The position numbers and the translations under genes were made by a program. DNA of 64,000 nt from an uncultured Lachnospiraceae bacterium (GTDB lineage Bacteria > Bacillota > Clostridia > Lachnospirales > Lachnospiraceae). The DNA is taken from the NCBI GenBank assembly GCA_947175055.1, contig CAMWLJ010000002.1, positions 1 through 64,000 on the forward strand. The letters are read 5' to 3'. Position 1 is the stretch's first letter. Each line of letters begins with the position of its first letter. Below are positions 26,472 through 35,726 of this stretch, one piece after another. The notes below the pieces were generated by a model. It saw only the letters and a program-made list of their open reading frames with translations, was not told where the DNA came from and made no database searches.

Positions 26472-27560
26472 TTATGCCTCCTCCTTTTCCGCTTTCCTGC
26501 CCGGTAGGAATTTCTGTTTCAGCCGTTTTCTGAAAAATACCGCGTTCGGGCTCCAGTTGAAGATCATCATCACGATCAGCACGATCGAATAGATCAGCAT
26601 CCGGTAATCGCTCAATCCCCGCAGCACTTCCGGCAGCAATGTTAAGAGCACCGCCGCAACGATGGAGCCGCGGATATTGCCTATGCCGCCCAGCACCACA
26701 AACACCAGGATCATGATCGACATGTTGTATCCGAAATTCTTCGGCAGCGCATTCAGCGTGGACAGGTTATGTGCATACAGAACCCCCGCTACCCCCGCCA
26801 ACGATGCAGAAACAGTAAAAGCGATCAGCTTGTATTTCGTCACATTGATGCCCACCGACTCGGCGGCGATCCGGTTGTCACGAATCGACATGACCGCGCG
26901 CCCCGTTCTGGAATGAATAAAATTCAATACGATAAATAAAGTGATCAGGATCAAGATCACACCCACCGTGAAATTCGAATCGTTAGGCGTACCCGTAACA
27001 CCCTGCGCACCCTTGATCAACATTACTCCGTCCTCTTCCAGCTGAAGAGACAAGGCGTCTTTCATAGAAAAATGAACACCCTTGCTGTCCACGCCCAGAT
27101 ATAATACATTGATGATATTCTTGATGATCTCACCGAACGCCAGCGTCACGATAGCCAGATAGTCGCCCCGCAGCCGCAGCACCGGTATGCCCACCAGAAA
27201 TCCTATCAGCGCGGCAGCCGCGGCACCGATCAGTAGCGCCAGAAAAAACCGCAGGCCTCCCGGCAGTACATCCTTAAAAGCCAGTGAGAAGACTGCGCTG
27301 GCAAAGGCGCCCACACACATGAATCCCGCATGTCCCAGACTCAGCTCGCCCAGAATGCCCACCGTGAGATTCAGCGCCACCGCCACGATAACATAAGTAC
27401 AAAAAGGAACCAGAAGTCCCTGGATCAGACTGGATACATGCCCCATGGATACCAGGAGCTGTACCACGATATATGTGAGGATCACCATCCCATAGGTGAT
27501 CAGATCATTCTTCGTCGATTTACTTAATTTAGATTTGTTTATTTTCATTTCCATATCCAT
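26472..27560 (-). CDS. livM: Branched-chain amino-acid type ABC transporter permease LivM
   Basis: A 362-residue permease with about ten predicted membrane helices and the conserved LSLGHAGFMCVGAF motif of LivM. The coupling region RLRGDYLAIVTLAFGEI is typical. I start at ATG 27560, which has AAGGAAGG upstream; two further in-frame ATGs follow within five codons. It pairs with LivH in the membrane. Confidence 0.92.
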   Translation of the reverse strand: MDMEMKINKSKLSKSTKNDLITYGMVILTYIVVQLLVSMGHVSSLIQGLLVPFCTYVIVAVALNLTVGILGELSLGHAGFMCVGAFASAVFSLAFKDVLPGGLRFFLALLIGAAAAALIGFLVGIPVLRLRGDYLAIVTLAFGEIIKNIINVLYLGVDSKGVHFSMKDALSLQLEEDGVMLIKGAQGVTGTPNDSNFTVGVILILITLFIVLNFIHSRTGRAVMSIRDNRIAAESVGINVTKYKLIAFTVSASLAGVAGVLYAHNLSTLNALPKNFGYNMSIMILVFVVLGGIGNIRGSIVAAVLLTLLPEVLRGLSDYRMLIYSIVLIVMMIFNWSPNAVFFRKRLKQKFLPGRKAEKEEA

Positions 27561-27694
27561 GCCCTTCCTTTGTCCCGCCCCAGACATCCTCTGCCGGCAA
27601 CACATCCTTCTGCCGGCCGTCTATGGCCAGGAACTTCTCACAAACGTGTCTTCTATCCTGCATCACTGTCATACTGCACACGATCCCCGGTTCC

Positions 27695-28582
27695 CTAGAC
27701 CTTCTCCAAAACTTTCTTGCCGAGAAGTCCCGTAGGCTTTACCAACAGCACGATGATCAGAATACTGAACACAATTGCATCCGCAAGCTGGGAAGAGATA
27801 TAGGCTTTGCTCAGATTCTCAATAACACCCAATAAGATCCCACCGATAAAAGCTCCGGGAATCGAACCGATCCCGCCAAACACCGCAGCCACAAACGCCT
27901 TGATACCCGGCATGGAACCGGTATAAGGAGTCAGGGACGGATAGGCGGAACATAAGAGCACGCCGGCCACCGCCGCCAAAGAAGACCCGATGGCAAAAGT
28001 CACGGCGATCGTACCGTTTACATTGATGCCCATAAGCTGTGCGGCTCCCTGATCCTCCGAGACTGCCGTCATGGCACGCCCGATCTTCGTCTTCTTGACG
28101 AAAAGGGTCAGGCCGACCATAATGATAATGCTGACGATGACCGTCACGATCGTCACACTCTTGATGATCAGCTGTCCGCCAAACAACTCCAGATTCGGCA
28201 GTGTCACCACATTGCTGAAAGCCTTCGTATCGGAACCAAATACCAGCAGCGCCACATTCTGCAGCAGATAACTCACACCGATCGCCGTGATCAGCACGGC
28301 CAGCGGAGAAGCTCCCCGCAAAGGTCTATATGCCACCCGCTCTATAGTCACCCCCAGCAAGGTACATGCTGCCATCGAGACGATGATCGCCGCCAACGGA
28401 TTGATCCCCAGGCTGCTCGCCGTCACAAACACCACGTAGCCCCCGATCATAATGACATCACCGTGGGCAAAATTCAACATCTTGGCAATCCCGTACACCA
28501 TTGTATATCCAAGCGCGATCAGCGCATATACACTTCCTAAACTTATTCCGTTGATCAAATGGGCCACAAAACTCATACTCAC
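27695..28582 (-). CDS. livH: Branched-chain amino-acid type ABC transporter permease LivH
   Basis: A 295-residue permease with about eight predicted helices and the family motif GYTMVYGIAKMLNFAHGD near the N-terminus. GAGGTG precedes the ATG. It lies 227 bases downstream of livJ, with a hairpin between them, and is the first membrane gene of the importer. Confidence 0.93.
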   Translation of the reverse strand: MSMSFVAHLINGISLGSVYALIALGYTMVYGIAKMLNFAHGDVIMIGGYVVFVTASSLGINPLAAIIVSMAACTLLGVTIERVAYRPLRGASPLAVLITAIGVSYLLQNVALLVFGSDTKAFSNVVTLPNLELFGGQLIIKSVTIVTVIVSIIIMVGLTLFVKKTKIGRAMTAVSEDQGAAQLMGINVNGTIAVTFAIGSSLAAVAGVLLCSAYPSLTPYTGSMPGIKAFVAAVFGGIGSIPGAFIGGILLGVIENLSKAYISSQLADAIVFSILIIVLLVKPTGLLGKKVLEKV

Positions 28583-28720
28583 ACCTCAGTTTTCCTCATC
28601 ACACACTCACACGATTTAAGATCTGTCTGGCAGATCATACTCCATCCATTCCGTCACATAGATGCCTGGTGGCGGATTCCTGCCGATTCCCGTTCCACTT
28701 ATCGGCAAACTTATGGAAAT

Positions 28721-28752
28721 GCACTAAGATAGCCCTCCGGTCATCTTAGTGC
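28721..28752 (-). terminator. Hairpin between livJ and livH
   Basis: A perfect 10-bp stem (GCACTAAGAT, 28721-28730, against 28743-28752) with a 12-nt loop and no following U tract. In importer operons, a structure between the binding protein and the membrane genes often stabilises the upstream mRNA, so that the binding protein is made in excess. Confidence 0.6.
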
Positions 28753-28809
28753 AGCCCCAAACTTTCATTCTCAGTTTATAAATATAACTTCATGCCTTAA
28801 CTGTTATCT

Positions 28810-30087
28810 TTACATTGCTGTATACACGCCGTCCTTGATCACGACTGCTTTCGGCTCCTTCGTCGGCTCACCGGAAGCATCCCATGTGATACCCTCGCCT
28901 GTCAGGCCGTCCACTGTGATCTCTGTCATAGCCGTCTGCATAGCCGCACAGATCTCCTCGTTGGACATATCTGCCGTGATGCCGGCCTTCTCAGCAGCTG
29001 CCTTGATAGTATAGATCGCATCATAGCCGTCTGCCGCAAACTGGTTAGGTGTCTCATTGAATTTCTCTTCATAAGTTGTAACAAATTGCACTGTCAGATC
29101 GTCTGTCGCATCTGCTGCGAAAGGAGTCAACAACATAACGCCCTCTGTCAGGGAAGCGTCAAAATTCTTCACACCCAGGATGCCGTCCAGACCGTCGCAG
29201 CCGAAGAACTTCACTTCAAAGCCCATATCTGCAGCCTGCTTTAAGATCAAAGCCGCTTCATTGTAGTAGATCGGCAGGAATACCAGATCGGCGCCTGCGT
29301 CCTTAGCCTGCTGTAACTGTACGGAAAAATCTGTCTTGTTATCAGCCGTAAATGCACCTGCTGTCACCACCTCGAAAGACTGGCTCTCCGCCTCTGTCAC
29401 GAATTTCTCATAGATACCGGATGAATACACGTCAGAACTGTCGTAGATCACAGCGACCTTCGTTGCCAAACTGTGCTCGCCGATGTACTGTGCAGATGCC
29501 ACGCCCTGATTAGGGTCGGAAAAGCATATACGGAACGAATTCGGGTTAGCCACACATTCAACCGCGGAGCCTGAAGGGGTCAGCTGGAAAATATTGTCCT
29601 CTGCCGTCTTCGCGGAGACTGCGATAGAACATGCACTGGTCACACATCCATCGAGCACCTGTACACCCCAGTCTTTCAGCGCATTGTACGCATTAACCGA
29701 TTTCTCGGAATCCGTCTCGTCATCCTGGAAATTCAATTCAACCGTCATACCGTTGATACCGCCTGCCGCATTGATCTCATCCACTGCGATCTGAGAACCG
29801 TTCATGGCTGCGATGCCGTAAACTGCGTTGCTGCCGGTCAGGGGGCCGATACCACCGATCTTGAAAGTACCACCTGCGCTGTCACCGGATGCTTCTGCAG
29901 AACTATCCTCTGCCGCTGCATCATCGCCCGCTGTCTCCTCAGACACCTCAGTCTCTGCTGCTTCTGTCGTCTCTTCTGCCGCGCCATCTGCGCTTCCCGC
30001 ATCCGATCCTGCGGAATCGCCGCAGCCTGTCAGTAATGCAGCTGTCATAACGCCTGCCAGTACAAGACTCAACATTCTTTTCTTCAT
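28810..30087 (-). CDS. livJ: Branched-chain amino-acid type solute-binding lipoprotein LivJ/LivK
   Basis: A 425-residue binding protein. The signal peptide has lipobox LLTGC with C22 lipidated. An acidic Ala/Glu/Ser linker (about 26-72) leads to a type 1 periplasmic-binding fold (FKIGGIGPLTGSNAVYG, near 75) typical of LivJ/LivK. It is the first gene of the importer, with GGAGGAGA before the ATG. Its leader of about 190 nt contains an intrinsic terminator directly after the predicted promoter. Ligands of the family include Leu, Ile, Val and also urea or other amides; which applies here cannot be told. Confidence 0.9.
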   Translation of the reverse strand: MKKRMLSLVLAGVMTAALLTGCGDSAGSDAGSADGAAEETTEAAETEVSEETAGDDAAAEDSSAEASGDSAGGTFKIGGIGPLTGSNAVYGIAAMNGSQIAVDEINAAGGINGMTVELNFQDDETDSEKSVNAYNALKDWGVQVLDGCVTSACSIAVSAKTAEDNIFQLTPSGSAVECVANPNSFRICFSDPNQGVASAQYIGEHSLATKVAVIYDSSDVYSSGIYEKFVTEAESQSFEVVTAGAFTADNKTDFSVQLQQAKDAGADLVFLPIYYNEAALILKQAADMGFEVKFFGCDGLDGILGVKNFDASLTEGVMLLTPFAADATDDLTVQFVTTYEEKFNETPNQFAADGYDAIYTIKAAAEKAGITADMSNEEICAAMQTAMTEITVDGLTGEGITWDASGEPTKEPKAVVIKDGVYTAM

Positions 30088-30229
30088 AATCTTCTCCTCC
30101 TATTTCTTCTCCTCGTTTTCCGGTTCGCTTCTCCTGCTTCGCATGACCAGGATCCGCTTCCGGGTCCGTTCCAGACATTTCCTGCAGGGCCGTTCAGATC
30201 TCATGTTCCCACGACTGGCACGGTTCTGT

Positions 30230-30265
30230 AAAAAAAGGGACTTCTACATAATAATAAGAAGTCCC
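30230..30265 (-). terminator. Intrinsic terminator in the livJ leader
   Basis: A perfect 9-bp stem GGGACTTCT (30237-30245) against AGAAGTCCC (30257-30265), followed on the minus strand by seven U. It lies about 14 nt downstream of the predicted livJ transcription start and 100 nt past the GH13 stop codon. It can end GH13 transcripts and would also stop most transcripts from the livJ promoter after about 50 nt. Confidence 0.85.
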
Positions 30266-30285
30266 AACTCTGAAACTTAGAAAAA

Positions 30286-30314
30286 ATAATAGTTAAATTC
30301 TACAATTTTGTCAA
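30286..30314 (-). promoter_or_regulatory. Near-consensus sigma-A promoter upstream of livJ
   Basis: On the minus strand, a perfect TTGACA (30314-30309) and TATTAT (30291-30286) are spaced by 17 bases. It points at the terminator at 30265-30230 and then at livJ. Confidence 0.8.
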
Positions 30315-30343
30315 TAGTTTTTTGTGAATTTATTGCAATCTCG

Positions 30344-30358
30344 GTAACAGCTCAGCCA
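30344..30358 (-). repeat. Solo arm of the GTAACAGTTCA element
   Basis: Fifteen bases, GTAACAGCTCAGCCA on the plus strand, are identical to 4443-4457, one arm of the element at 4443-4524. No opposite arm is found nearby, so this is probably a remnant. It lies just past the stop codon of the GH13 gene. Confidence 0.45.
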
Positions 30359-30363
30359 CTATG

Positions 30364-31674
30364 TTATTTCTCCATCTTCCAGAAATATGCGCTGTAAGGA
30401 GGAAGTTCACTGCCGCCGCCGAAGTCATGGTCTTCTCCGCTGATCAGATCTACCGCCATACCGCAGCCCGCATCAAAATGTGCCGTGTACGGTTCACTGT
30501 CCGCGTTGATGGCTACCAATACTCTCTCACCCGCCGCCTTGCGCTCGAAGATGCACTGTTTGTTGGTCAGCACGACCGATCGGAATTCACCGTGATTGAG
30601 TGCCTCGGATGCTTTCTTCGCCTCACTTAAATGTGCGATCCAGTCACACAAGTCATTCCATTCCGGTTCTTCAAAGCATGCACGCAGAGCCGGATCGCCC
30701 TCGTTCTTATGAGCCTTGGCTCCCCACTCACTCCCATAGTAAACACACGGGATTCCCGGCATGCCAAAGCACAGCGCATAGATCAGCGGCAGGTGCTTCT
30801 CGTTGGTCAGATTGCTGGCGATCCTGGTCACATCATGGTTATCTACAAAAGACAGCATATGCTTGCCTCTGTACAGAGTCCAGTTCTCCGGGCCAAACTG
30901 CCGCAGCAGCGAATGATTGATCTCAAACATGTTCATACTGTTGAAACTGGAAAAAAGTCCCTTATAGCATTCATAGTTAGTCGCCGAATGCAGCATCTGG
31001 TCATTGACCATTTGGTTATAATCTCCGTGCAACATCTCACCAAGCAGATAGAACTCCGGTTTCAAGCCTTCCGTGAAAGTCCGCAGTCTTCTCACAAAAT
31101 CATGATCCAGACAATATGCCACATCCAGACGCAGACCGTCGATATCAAATTCGTCTACCCAGCCCTTGACACTGTCCAGGATATGACGGATCACATCTTC
31201 ATGCCGCAGATTGATCTTGACCAGATCATAATTGCCTTCCCAGCCCTCATACCATAACCCATCATTATAATTGGAGTTACCGCCAAGATTGATATTGAAC
31301 CAGCTCAGGTAAGGAGAGTTCTCCCGGTTCTTCAGCACATCCTGAAACGCCCAAAACCCTCTGCCCACATGATTGAACACACCATCCAGCACTACCTTGA
31401 TCCCGTTCTCGTGCAGGTTGTCACACACTTCCTTGAAGTCCTCATTGGTCCCCAGCCTGCAATCAATAGTATGATAGTCCCTCGTATTATATCCATGAGT
31501 ATCCGACTCAAACACCGGCGAAAAGTATACCGCATTGATCCCCAGCTTCTTCATATGCACGATCCAATCGTTCACTTTCAAGATACGATGCTCCAACTTC
31601 CCGTCGTTCTCAAACGGCGCCCCGCAAAATCCCAACGGATAGATCTGATAAAAAACACTTTCATAAGCCCACAT
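30364..31674 (-). CDS. GH13 alpha-amylase family glycosidase
   Basis: A 436-residue GH13 enzyme. It shows the four family regions: I DGVFNHVG (97-104), II GLRLDVAYC with nucleophile D184, III LLGEMLH with acid E213, and IV FVDNHD with D281. It is short and lacks the N-terminal beta-sandwich of neopullulanases, has no signal peptide, and so probably cleaves maltodextrins in the cytoplasm. A short C-terminal beta domain (about 360-436) is present. The start is supported by an AGGGAAAG-like site and a promoter 90 bases upstream. It is divergent from nfo. Confidence 0.9.
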   Translation of the reverse strand: MWAYESVFYQIYPLGFCGAPFENDGKLEHRILKVNDWIVHMKKLGINAVYFSPVFESDTHGYNTRDYHTIDCRLGTNEDFKEVCDNLHENGIKVVLDGVFNHVGRGFWAFQDVLKNRENSPYLSWFNINLGGNSNYNDGLWYEGWEGNYDLVKINLRHEDVIRHILDSVKGWVDEFDIDGLRLDVAYCLDHDFVRRLRTFTEGLKPEFYLLGEMLHGDYNQMVNDQMLHSATNYECYKGLFSSFNSMNMFEINHSLLRQFGPENWTLYRGKHMLSFVDNHDVTRIASNLTNEKHLPLIYALCFGMPGIPCVYYGSEWGAKAHKNEGDPALRACFEEPEWNDLCDWIAHLSEAKKASEALNHGEFRSVVLTNKQCIFERKAAGERVLVAINADSEPYTAHFDAGCGMAVDLISGEDHDFGGGSELPPYSAYFWKMEK

Positions 31675-31764
31675 AGCTTTCCCTGTTCCTTTCTTGTTAG
31701 GTTCTAAAATTCCCCTCTTTGTTCTTTGGTCTGAAGCCGGAAATAGACGGCTGCACCCTTCGTT

Positions 31765-31793
31765 ATTCTACCATACCTTCCTCACAATTGCAA
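31765..31793 (-). promoter_or_regulatory. Promoter of the GH13 gene
   Basis: On the minus strand, TTGCAA (31793-31788) and TAGAAT (31770-31765) are spaced by 17 bases. A TGG extension precedes the -10, making it an extended -10 promoter. Confidence 0.65.
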
Positions 31794-31814
31794 AAATTCC
31801 TGGATCCGATAAAT

Positions 31815-31846
31815 CCGTCTATTTTTGACCCGATCAGTCTATTTTT
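31815..31846. repeat. Two tandem 20-bp repeats in the GH13/nfo gap
   Basis: GTCTATTTTT occurs at 31817-31826 and again at 31837-31846, exactly 20 bases apart, each preceded by CCGAT-like sequence. A third, diverged unit may follow near 31861. The spacing of about two helical turns suits protein binding sites upstream of the GH13 promoter. The rest of the 31675-32175 gap holds the two promoters, the IR GTCACC-TCTT-GGTGAC at 31968-31983 and no credible gene. Confidence 0.4.
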
Positions 31847-32071
31847 CCATAAACCAAAATCCGTATATCGACTTTTCCACATGATTTTACCCATTATTTT
31901 ATGAAATCCACCGCAAATCGGCAAAGAAATCCCCAATTTCCACAAAGTTATCCACATTGACACATATGTCACCTCTTGGTGACTCTTATTCCTTTTTGTC
32001 GAAAACAAAATGTCATTTTCGTTTTTTTCTATCACTTTTTGTCTTTTCCTCTCCTTCCGAAACAAATAAGA

Positions 32072-32100
32072 ATGAAACTTGTCGATAAATATTGTATAAT
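32072..32100 (+). promoter_or_regulatory. Promoter of the nfo gene
   Basis: A perfect TATAAT (32095-32100) with ATGAAA (four of six) 17 bases upstream. The start codon lies 76 bases downstream, with AAAGGAGG just before it. Confidence 0.6.
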
Positions 32101-32175
32101 GTGGTCAAAGAAAAAGCATATTAAGCGCAAAGACGGCCTGAAATGGGCCGCAGACTATAACAAAGGAGGACTAAC

Positions 32176-33042
32176 ATGAATCCAATACTAGGATCCCACG
32201 TAGGAATGAGCGGCAAAGACATGATGCTTGACTCTGTCAAGGAAGCCATATCCTACAGCGCAGACACCTTTATGCTATACACCGGTGCACCGCAGAACAC
32301 CAAAAGAAAAGAACTGGATCAGCTGAATATCCGACCGGCCTGGGAGTGTATGCAGAACAATGGCATCGACAGCTTCGTAGTCCATGCACCCTACATCATC
32401 AATCTGGCCAACACCGTCAATCCCGCCACCTACGAAATTGCGGTGGAATTTCTCGCTCTGGAGATCGAGCGTACCATCGCCATGGGCTCTCAGATTCTGA
32501 TCCTGCATCCCGGATCCCACGTGGGCGCAGGAACGGAAGCCGGAATTGACCGAATCGCTCAAGGCCTCAATGAAGTGCTTACTGCCGACCAGGACTGCTT
32601 GATCGCACTGGAGACCATGGCCGGAAAGGGTTCGGAGATCGGACGCAACTTTGAGGAGCTGGCCGCCATTTTCGATAAAGTGACGCACAGCGATAAGCTG
32701 CGCATCTGCATGGATACCTGTCATCTGCACGATTCCGGATATGATATCGTTAATGATTTCGACGGGATAATTGACCAATTTGATCAACTGATTGGGAAAG
32801 AGAATATCGCTCTTTTTCATATCAATGACAGTAAGAATGAGCGGGGCGCATGCAAGGATCGCCATGCCAACATCGGTACCGGCTATATTGGAACCGATGC
32901 ACTGCGCTACATCGTTCACCACCCTGGCTTTCTGCATCTGCCCAAAATACTGGAAACTCCCTATATCCCTTCATTGACTGATTCGGACAAGAAAGTAGCT
33001 CCTTACAAAGAAGAGATCGCACTGCTGCGAAGCCGTACTTGA
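32176..33042 (+). CDS. nfo: Endonuclease IV
   Basis: A 288-residue AP endonuclease that cuts DNA 5' of abasic sites during base excision repair. All nine zinc ligands of the family can be placed: H70, H111, E146, D180, H183, H215, D228, H230 and E260. Length and motif spacing match the E. coli enzyme closely. AAAGGAGG lies eight bases before the ATG. It is monocistronic and convergent with the nuclease-helicase gene. Confidence 0.95.
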   Translation: MNPILGSHVGMSGKDMMLDSVKEAISYSADTFMLYTGAPQNTKRKELDQLNIRPAWECMQNNGIDSFVVHAPYIINLANTVNPATYEIAVEFLALEIERTIAMGSQILILHPGSHVGAGTEAGIDRIAQGLNEVLTADQDCLIALETMAGKGSEIGRNFEELAAIFDKVTHSDKLRICMDTCHLHDSGYDIVNDFDGIIDQFDQLIGKENIALFHINDSKNERGACKDRHANIGTGYIGTDALRYIVHHPGFLHLPKILETPYIPSLTDSDKKVAPYKEEIALLRSRT

Positions 33043-33106
33043 TCTCGCTGACGATACACATACAATTCTGTACTCTCTTAGATATGTACTGCCTGATCGC
33101 CTGATC

Positions 33107-33136
33107 AAAAAAGAATCCTGCCTGGAGGACTTTCTT
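33107..33136 (-). terminator. Intrinsic terminator of the nuclease-helicase gene
   Basis: On the minus strand, AAGAA-AG-TCCT pairs with AGGATTCTT (a 9-bp stem with a 2-nt bulge, 6-nt loop) and is followed by six U. It lies 30 bases past the stop codon at 33166. Confidence 0.7.
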
Positions 33137-33165
33137 ATGCTATGATACAAAAAAAGGATGAGTCG

Positions 33166-35574
33166 CTACAGCCACTCATCCCAAAATCGTTCTACCTTAT
33201 GACCTATTTGGTCAACTGCAACGATCTCATAGCTGCTCCATTCCCTTGGAAACAGCCTCCGGTAGGCAGGCGCCAGGAAGCGCTCATCCAACAACAATAC
33301 GATCCCGAAGTCCTCCACAGTCCGAATCACTCTTCCCGCCGCCTGCAATACCTTATTCATGCCCGGATATCGATAAGCATAGTCGAATCCGTTTTCTCCC
33401 CAACCGTCAAAATACTGCTTTAAGATTTCCCGCTCATTACAGACCTGCGGCAGACCCGTTCCGATAATGACCGCACCGATCAAGCTGTCATTCTTCAGGT
33501 CGATCCCCTCGCTGAAAATACCGCCCAACACACAAAACCCCACAAGGCTCTTTTCCTCCTCCACCTCGATCTCCATGTCGATCAGTGCGTTTAAGTCACA
33601 ATCCTCATTACCCATGAAGCGATTCAGAAAATCTTCTCTGGCCTGCTCATTCATATAATCTTCCTGGACAATGCACTCAACCTTCTCATCTGCATTAAAA
33701 TATTGCATGAAGATATCATAGATCTGCCGTAAAAAAGCGTGCGAAGGAAAGAACAGCATGTAGTTTCCATGTCTCTTATCGATCACCGCATTAATATAAG
33801 AAGCAATACGGTAAAATTCCTCATCGCCCCGGCGGGTATATTTACTTGTCACGTCCCTTCCTATGTAAAGACCCAGCTTCTCCGGCCGGAAAACAGATCT
33901 GGCATAGACCTCATAGTCCCCTTCTTCTGCCCCCAGCAGCCTTTTATAGTATTGGATCGGCAGAAGCGTCGCCGAAAAGAGGATCGTACTCCTGCCCCGC
34001 ATCATGCACTCCCGCAGATTCTTAGCCGGATTCACACAGAACAGCTTCAAAATGAAACTACCGTCCGATTCCAGTTCCGTGTAGGTCACATAATTCTCAT
34101 CCAAAAGTTCGTACATCTCCAGAAAGTGTGATATCTCAAAGTAAAATTCCAACACTTCCTTCCGCACCGGGCTGTCCTCATGGTCTTCCAGGAAGTCTTC
34201 GATCGCTGCGCCAAGCCTGGTGAGCGCCCGCACAAAAGGATCTATAAATTCTTCGATGCGATAGTTTTCGCATTCTCGCTTTAAGATCAAAAGCTCCTTG
34301 TTACATTTATCCAGGGTTCCGGCGATTCGCTCGTCGTAGGCCTTGACCGTCCTTTTCAATGCCAGAAAGTCTTCCTTGCACAGCGTCGCACTGTACATGC
34401 TCCGCCCCCGCTCCACCAGATTATGGGCCTCGTCGATGAGGAAGATATACTCTCCCCGCACCCCCTCCGCAAAAAATCTGCGCAGATATACATGCGGATC
34501 GAACACATAGTTATAATCACAGATCACCGTATCGGAAAACAGGCTCATATCCAGACACATCTCAAAAGGGCATACCCTGTGTTTCTTCGCGTAAGTCTCT
34601 ATGTTCTCTCTGCTGTAGACATCCTCGTGGGTGAGAAGGTCATACATCGCCTCGTTGATCCTGTCATAATGGCCCTTCGCATATGGACAATACTCCGGAT
34701 TACATTCCGTCTCCTCCATAAAGCAGATCTTGTCCTTCGCCGTCAGGACCACACTCTTACAGCGCAGCCCGTGTTCCCGCAGCAGGGCGAAGGTATTATC
34801 CGCCACCGTTCTGGTAATGGTCTTGGCTGTCAGATAGAAGATCTTCTCGCACATTCCCTCACCCATCGCCTTCACCGCCGGAAACACTGTGGAGATCGTC
34901 TTGCCGACACCGGTAGGCGCCTCGATGAAAAGCTTGCGCTTATGGTAGATCGTCTGATAGACATAAGTTGCCAACTCCTTCTGTCCTTCCCTGTAAGCAT
35001 AGGGAAACTGCAGCGCCTTGATAGATGCCTGCCTGACCTTCTGCCACTGGAAGCTGTAGTCCGCCCACTTCCGATACTGCGCCATCACCCCCGAAAACCA
35101 TTCCTGCAGTTCGGCAAACGTATAGTCATAGTGAAAATACTTTATTTCTTCCGTCTCCATATGACAGTACGTCATCCGTACCCGGATCTCCGGCAGCTTC
35201 TTCTGCCCGGCATATATGTAAGCATAGCAGCGAGCCTGCGCCAAATGCACCGGTATCGGTCCTTTCAGCTTCTTCAGGTCCTGGAAAGTGCCCTTGATCT
35301 CATCTATAGTCACAGTCAGCCTCTGCGGCTGCTGTACCTCCGTGATGATCCCGTCCGCACGTCCTTCCACAACGATCTCATACTCTCCTGCATCATATAG
35401 ATAACGCAGCCCGACTTCCGCTTGATATTCCGGCCCCATCCGTCTCTGGATCATGCGGTGGATACGGCTTCCTTCCTGCATCGCATTTTCCGGGGACGCC
35501 GCTCTTCGATTATCAATATTGCCGGAACGCAGTATAAACTCCACCAGGCTCCTGACCGAAATCCGTATTTCCAA
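33166..35574 (-). CDS. XPD/DinG-like DNA helicase with N-terminal PD-(D/E)XK nuclease domain
   Basis: An 802-residue protein. Residues about 1-160 look like a Cas4/RecB-type nuclease: D74 in EGRADGII, E92 and K94 in DEIKG, and Q113 in LAQARCYAY. The superfamily 2 helicase follows, with Walker A APTGVGKT (219-226), DEAH at 381-384 and motif VI QAAGRVIRT near the end. Between motifs Ia and II lie C284, C291, C296, C335 and C340, the set expected for the 4Fe-4S cluster of XPD-type helicases. Together the domains suggest unwinding and trimming of damaged or branched DNA. The start is ATG 35574 with no strong ribosome binding site in view. Not a canonical DinG, which lacks this nuclease arrangement. 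Confidence 0.88.
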   Translation of the reverse strand: MEIRISVRSLVEFILRSGNIDNRRAASPENAMQEGSRIHRMIQRRMGPEYQAEVGLRYLYDAGEYEIVVEGRADGIITEVQQPQRLTVTIDEIKGTFQDLKKLKGPIPVHLAQARCYAYIYAGQKKLPEIRVRMTYCHMETEEIKYFHYDYTFAELQEWFSGVMAQYRKWADYSFQWQKVRQASIKALQFPYAYREGQKELATYVYQTIYHKRKLFIEAPTGVGKTISTVFPAVKAMGEGMCEKIFYLTAKTITRTVADNTFALLREHGLRCKSVVLTAKDKICFMEETECNPEYCPYAKGHYDRINEAMYDLLTHEDVYSRENIETYAKKHRVCPFEMCLDMSLFSDTVICDYNYVFDPHVYLRRFFAEGVRGEYIFLIDEAHNLVERGRSMYSATLCKEDFLALKRTVKAYDERIAGTLDKCNKELLILKRECENYRIEEFIDPFVRALTRLGAAIEDFLEDHEDSPVRKEVLEFYFEISHFLEMYELLDENYVTYTELESDGSFILKLFCVNPAKNLRECMMRGRSTILFSATLLPIQYYKRLLGAEEGDYEVYARSVFRPEKLGLYIGRDVTSKYTRRGDEEFYRIASYINAVIDKRHGNYMLFFPSHAFLRQIYDIFMQYFNADEKVECIVQEDYMNEQAREDFLNRFMGNEDCDLNALIDMEIEVEEEKSLVGFCVLGGIFSEGIDLKNDSLIGAVIIGTGLPQVCNEREILKQYFDGWGENGFDYAYRYPGMNKVLQAAGRVIRTVEDFGIVLLLDERFLAPAYRRLFPREWSSYEIVAVDQIGHKVERFWDEWL

Positions 35575-35660
35575 AATGCTCCTCCATCCTGCTTTACAGT
35601 CTCGCTATATCCGAAGTGATCTCCTATGCTCAATGCATTGAGAAAGAATCCCGACAAAAA

Positions 35661-35702
35661 GACTCCCTACTTAAGATATTACGCTATCTTAAATAGGGAG
35701 TC
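35661..35702 (-). terminator. Intrinsic terminator of the HPr-like gene
   Basis: An 18-bp stem (35661-35678 against 35685-35702) with one C-A mismatch and a 6-nt loop, followed on the minus strand by TTTTT. It starts 24 bases past the stop codon. Confidence 0.9.
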
Positions 35703-35726
35703 AATGTATGGGCACATACTATATTC

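Noticed and set aside
30099-30203. Short Arg-rich minus-strand frame in the livJ leader as a possible leader peptide
   Set aside because: It encodes only one Ile, one Val and three Leu and is dominated by Arg and Glu, so it does not fit branched-chain amino-acid attenuation, and it lies after the terminator, not before.
30230-30314. A T-box or amino-acid riboswitch before livJ
   Set aside because: Only about 14 nt lie between the predicted start and the terminator stem, too few for a T-box or any known amino-acid riboswitch.
31763-32065. Reading frame of 100 codons on the minus strand in the GH13/nfo gap
   Set aside because: It has no family likeness, is rich in Lys, Trp and Ile as expected of AT-rich spacer, and covers the GH13 promoter and the tandem repeats.
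33166-35574. A CRISPR-linked Cas4 or a defence island
   Set aside because: The nuclease-like domain is fused to a repair-type helicase, and no repeats-and-spacers array, other cas gene, toxin or restriction gene lies in the window.
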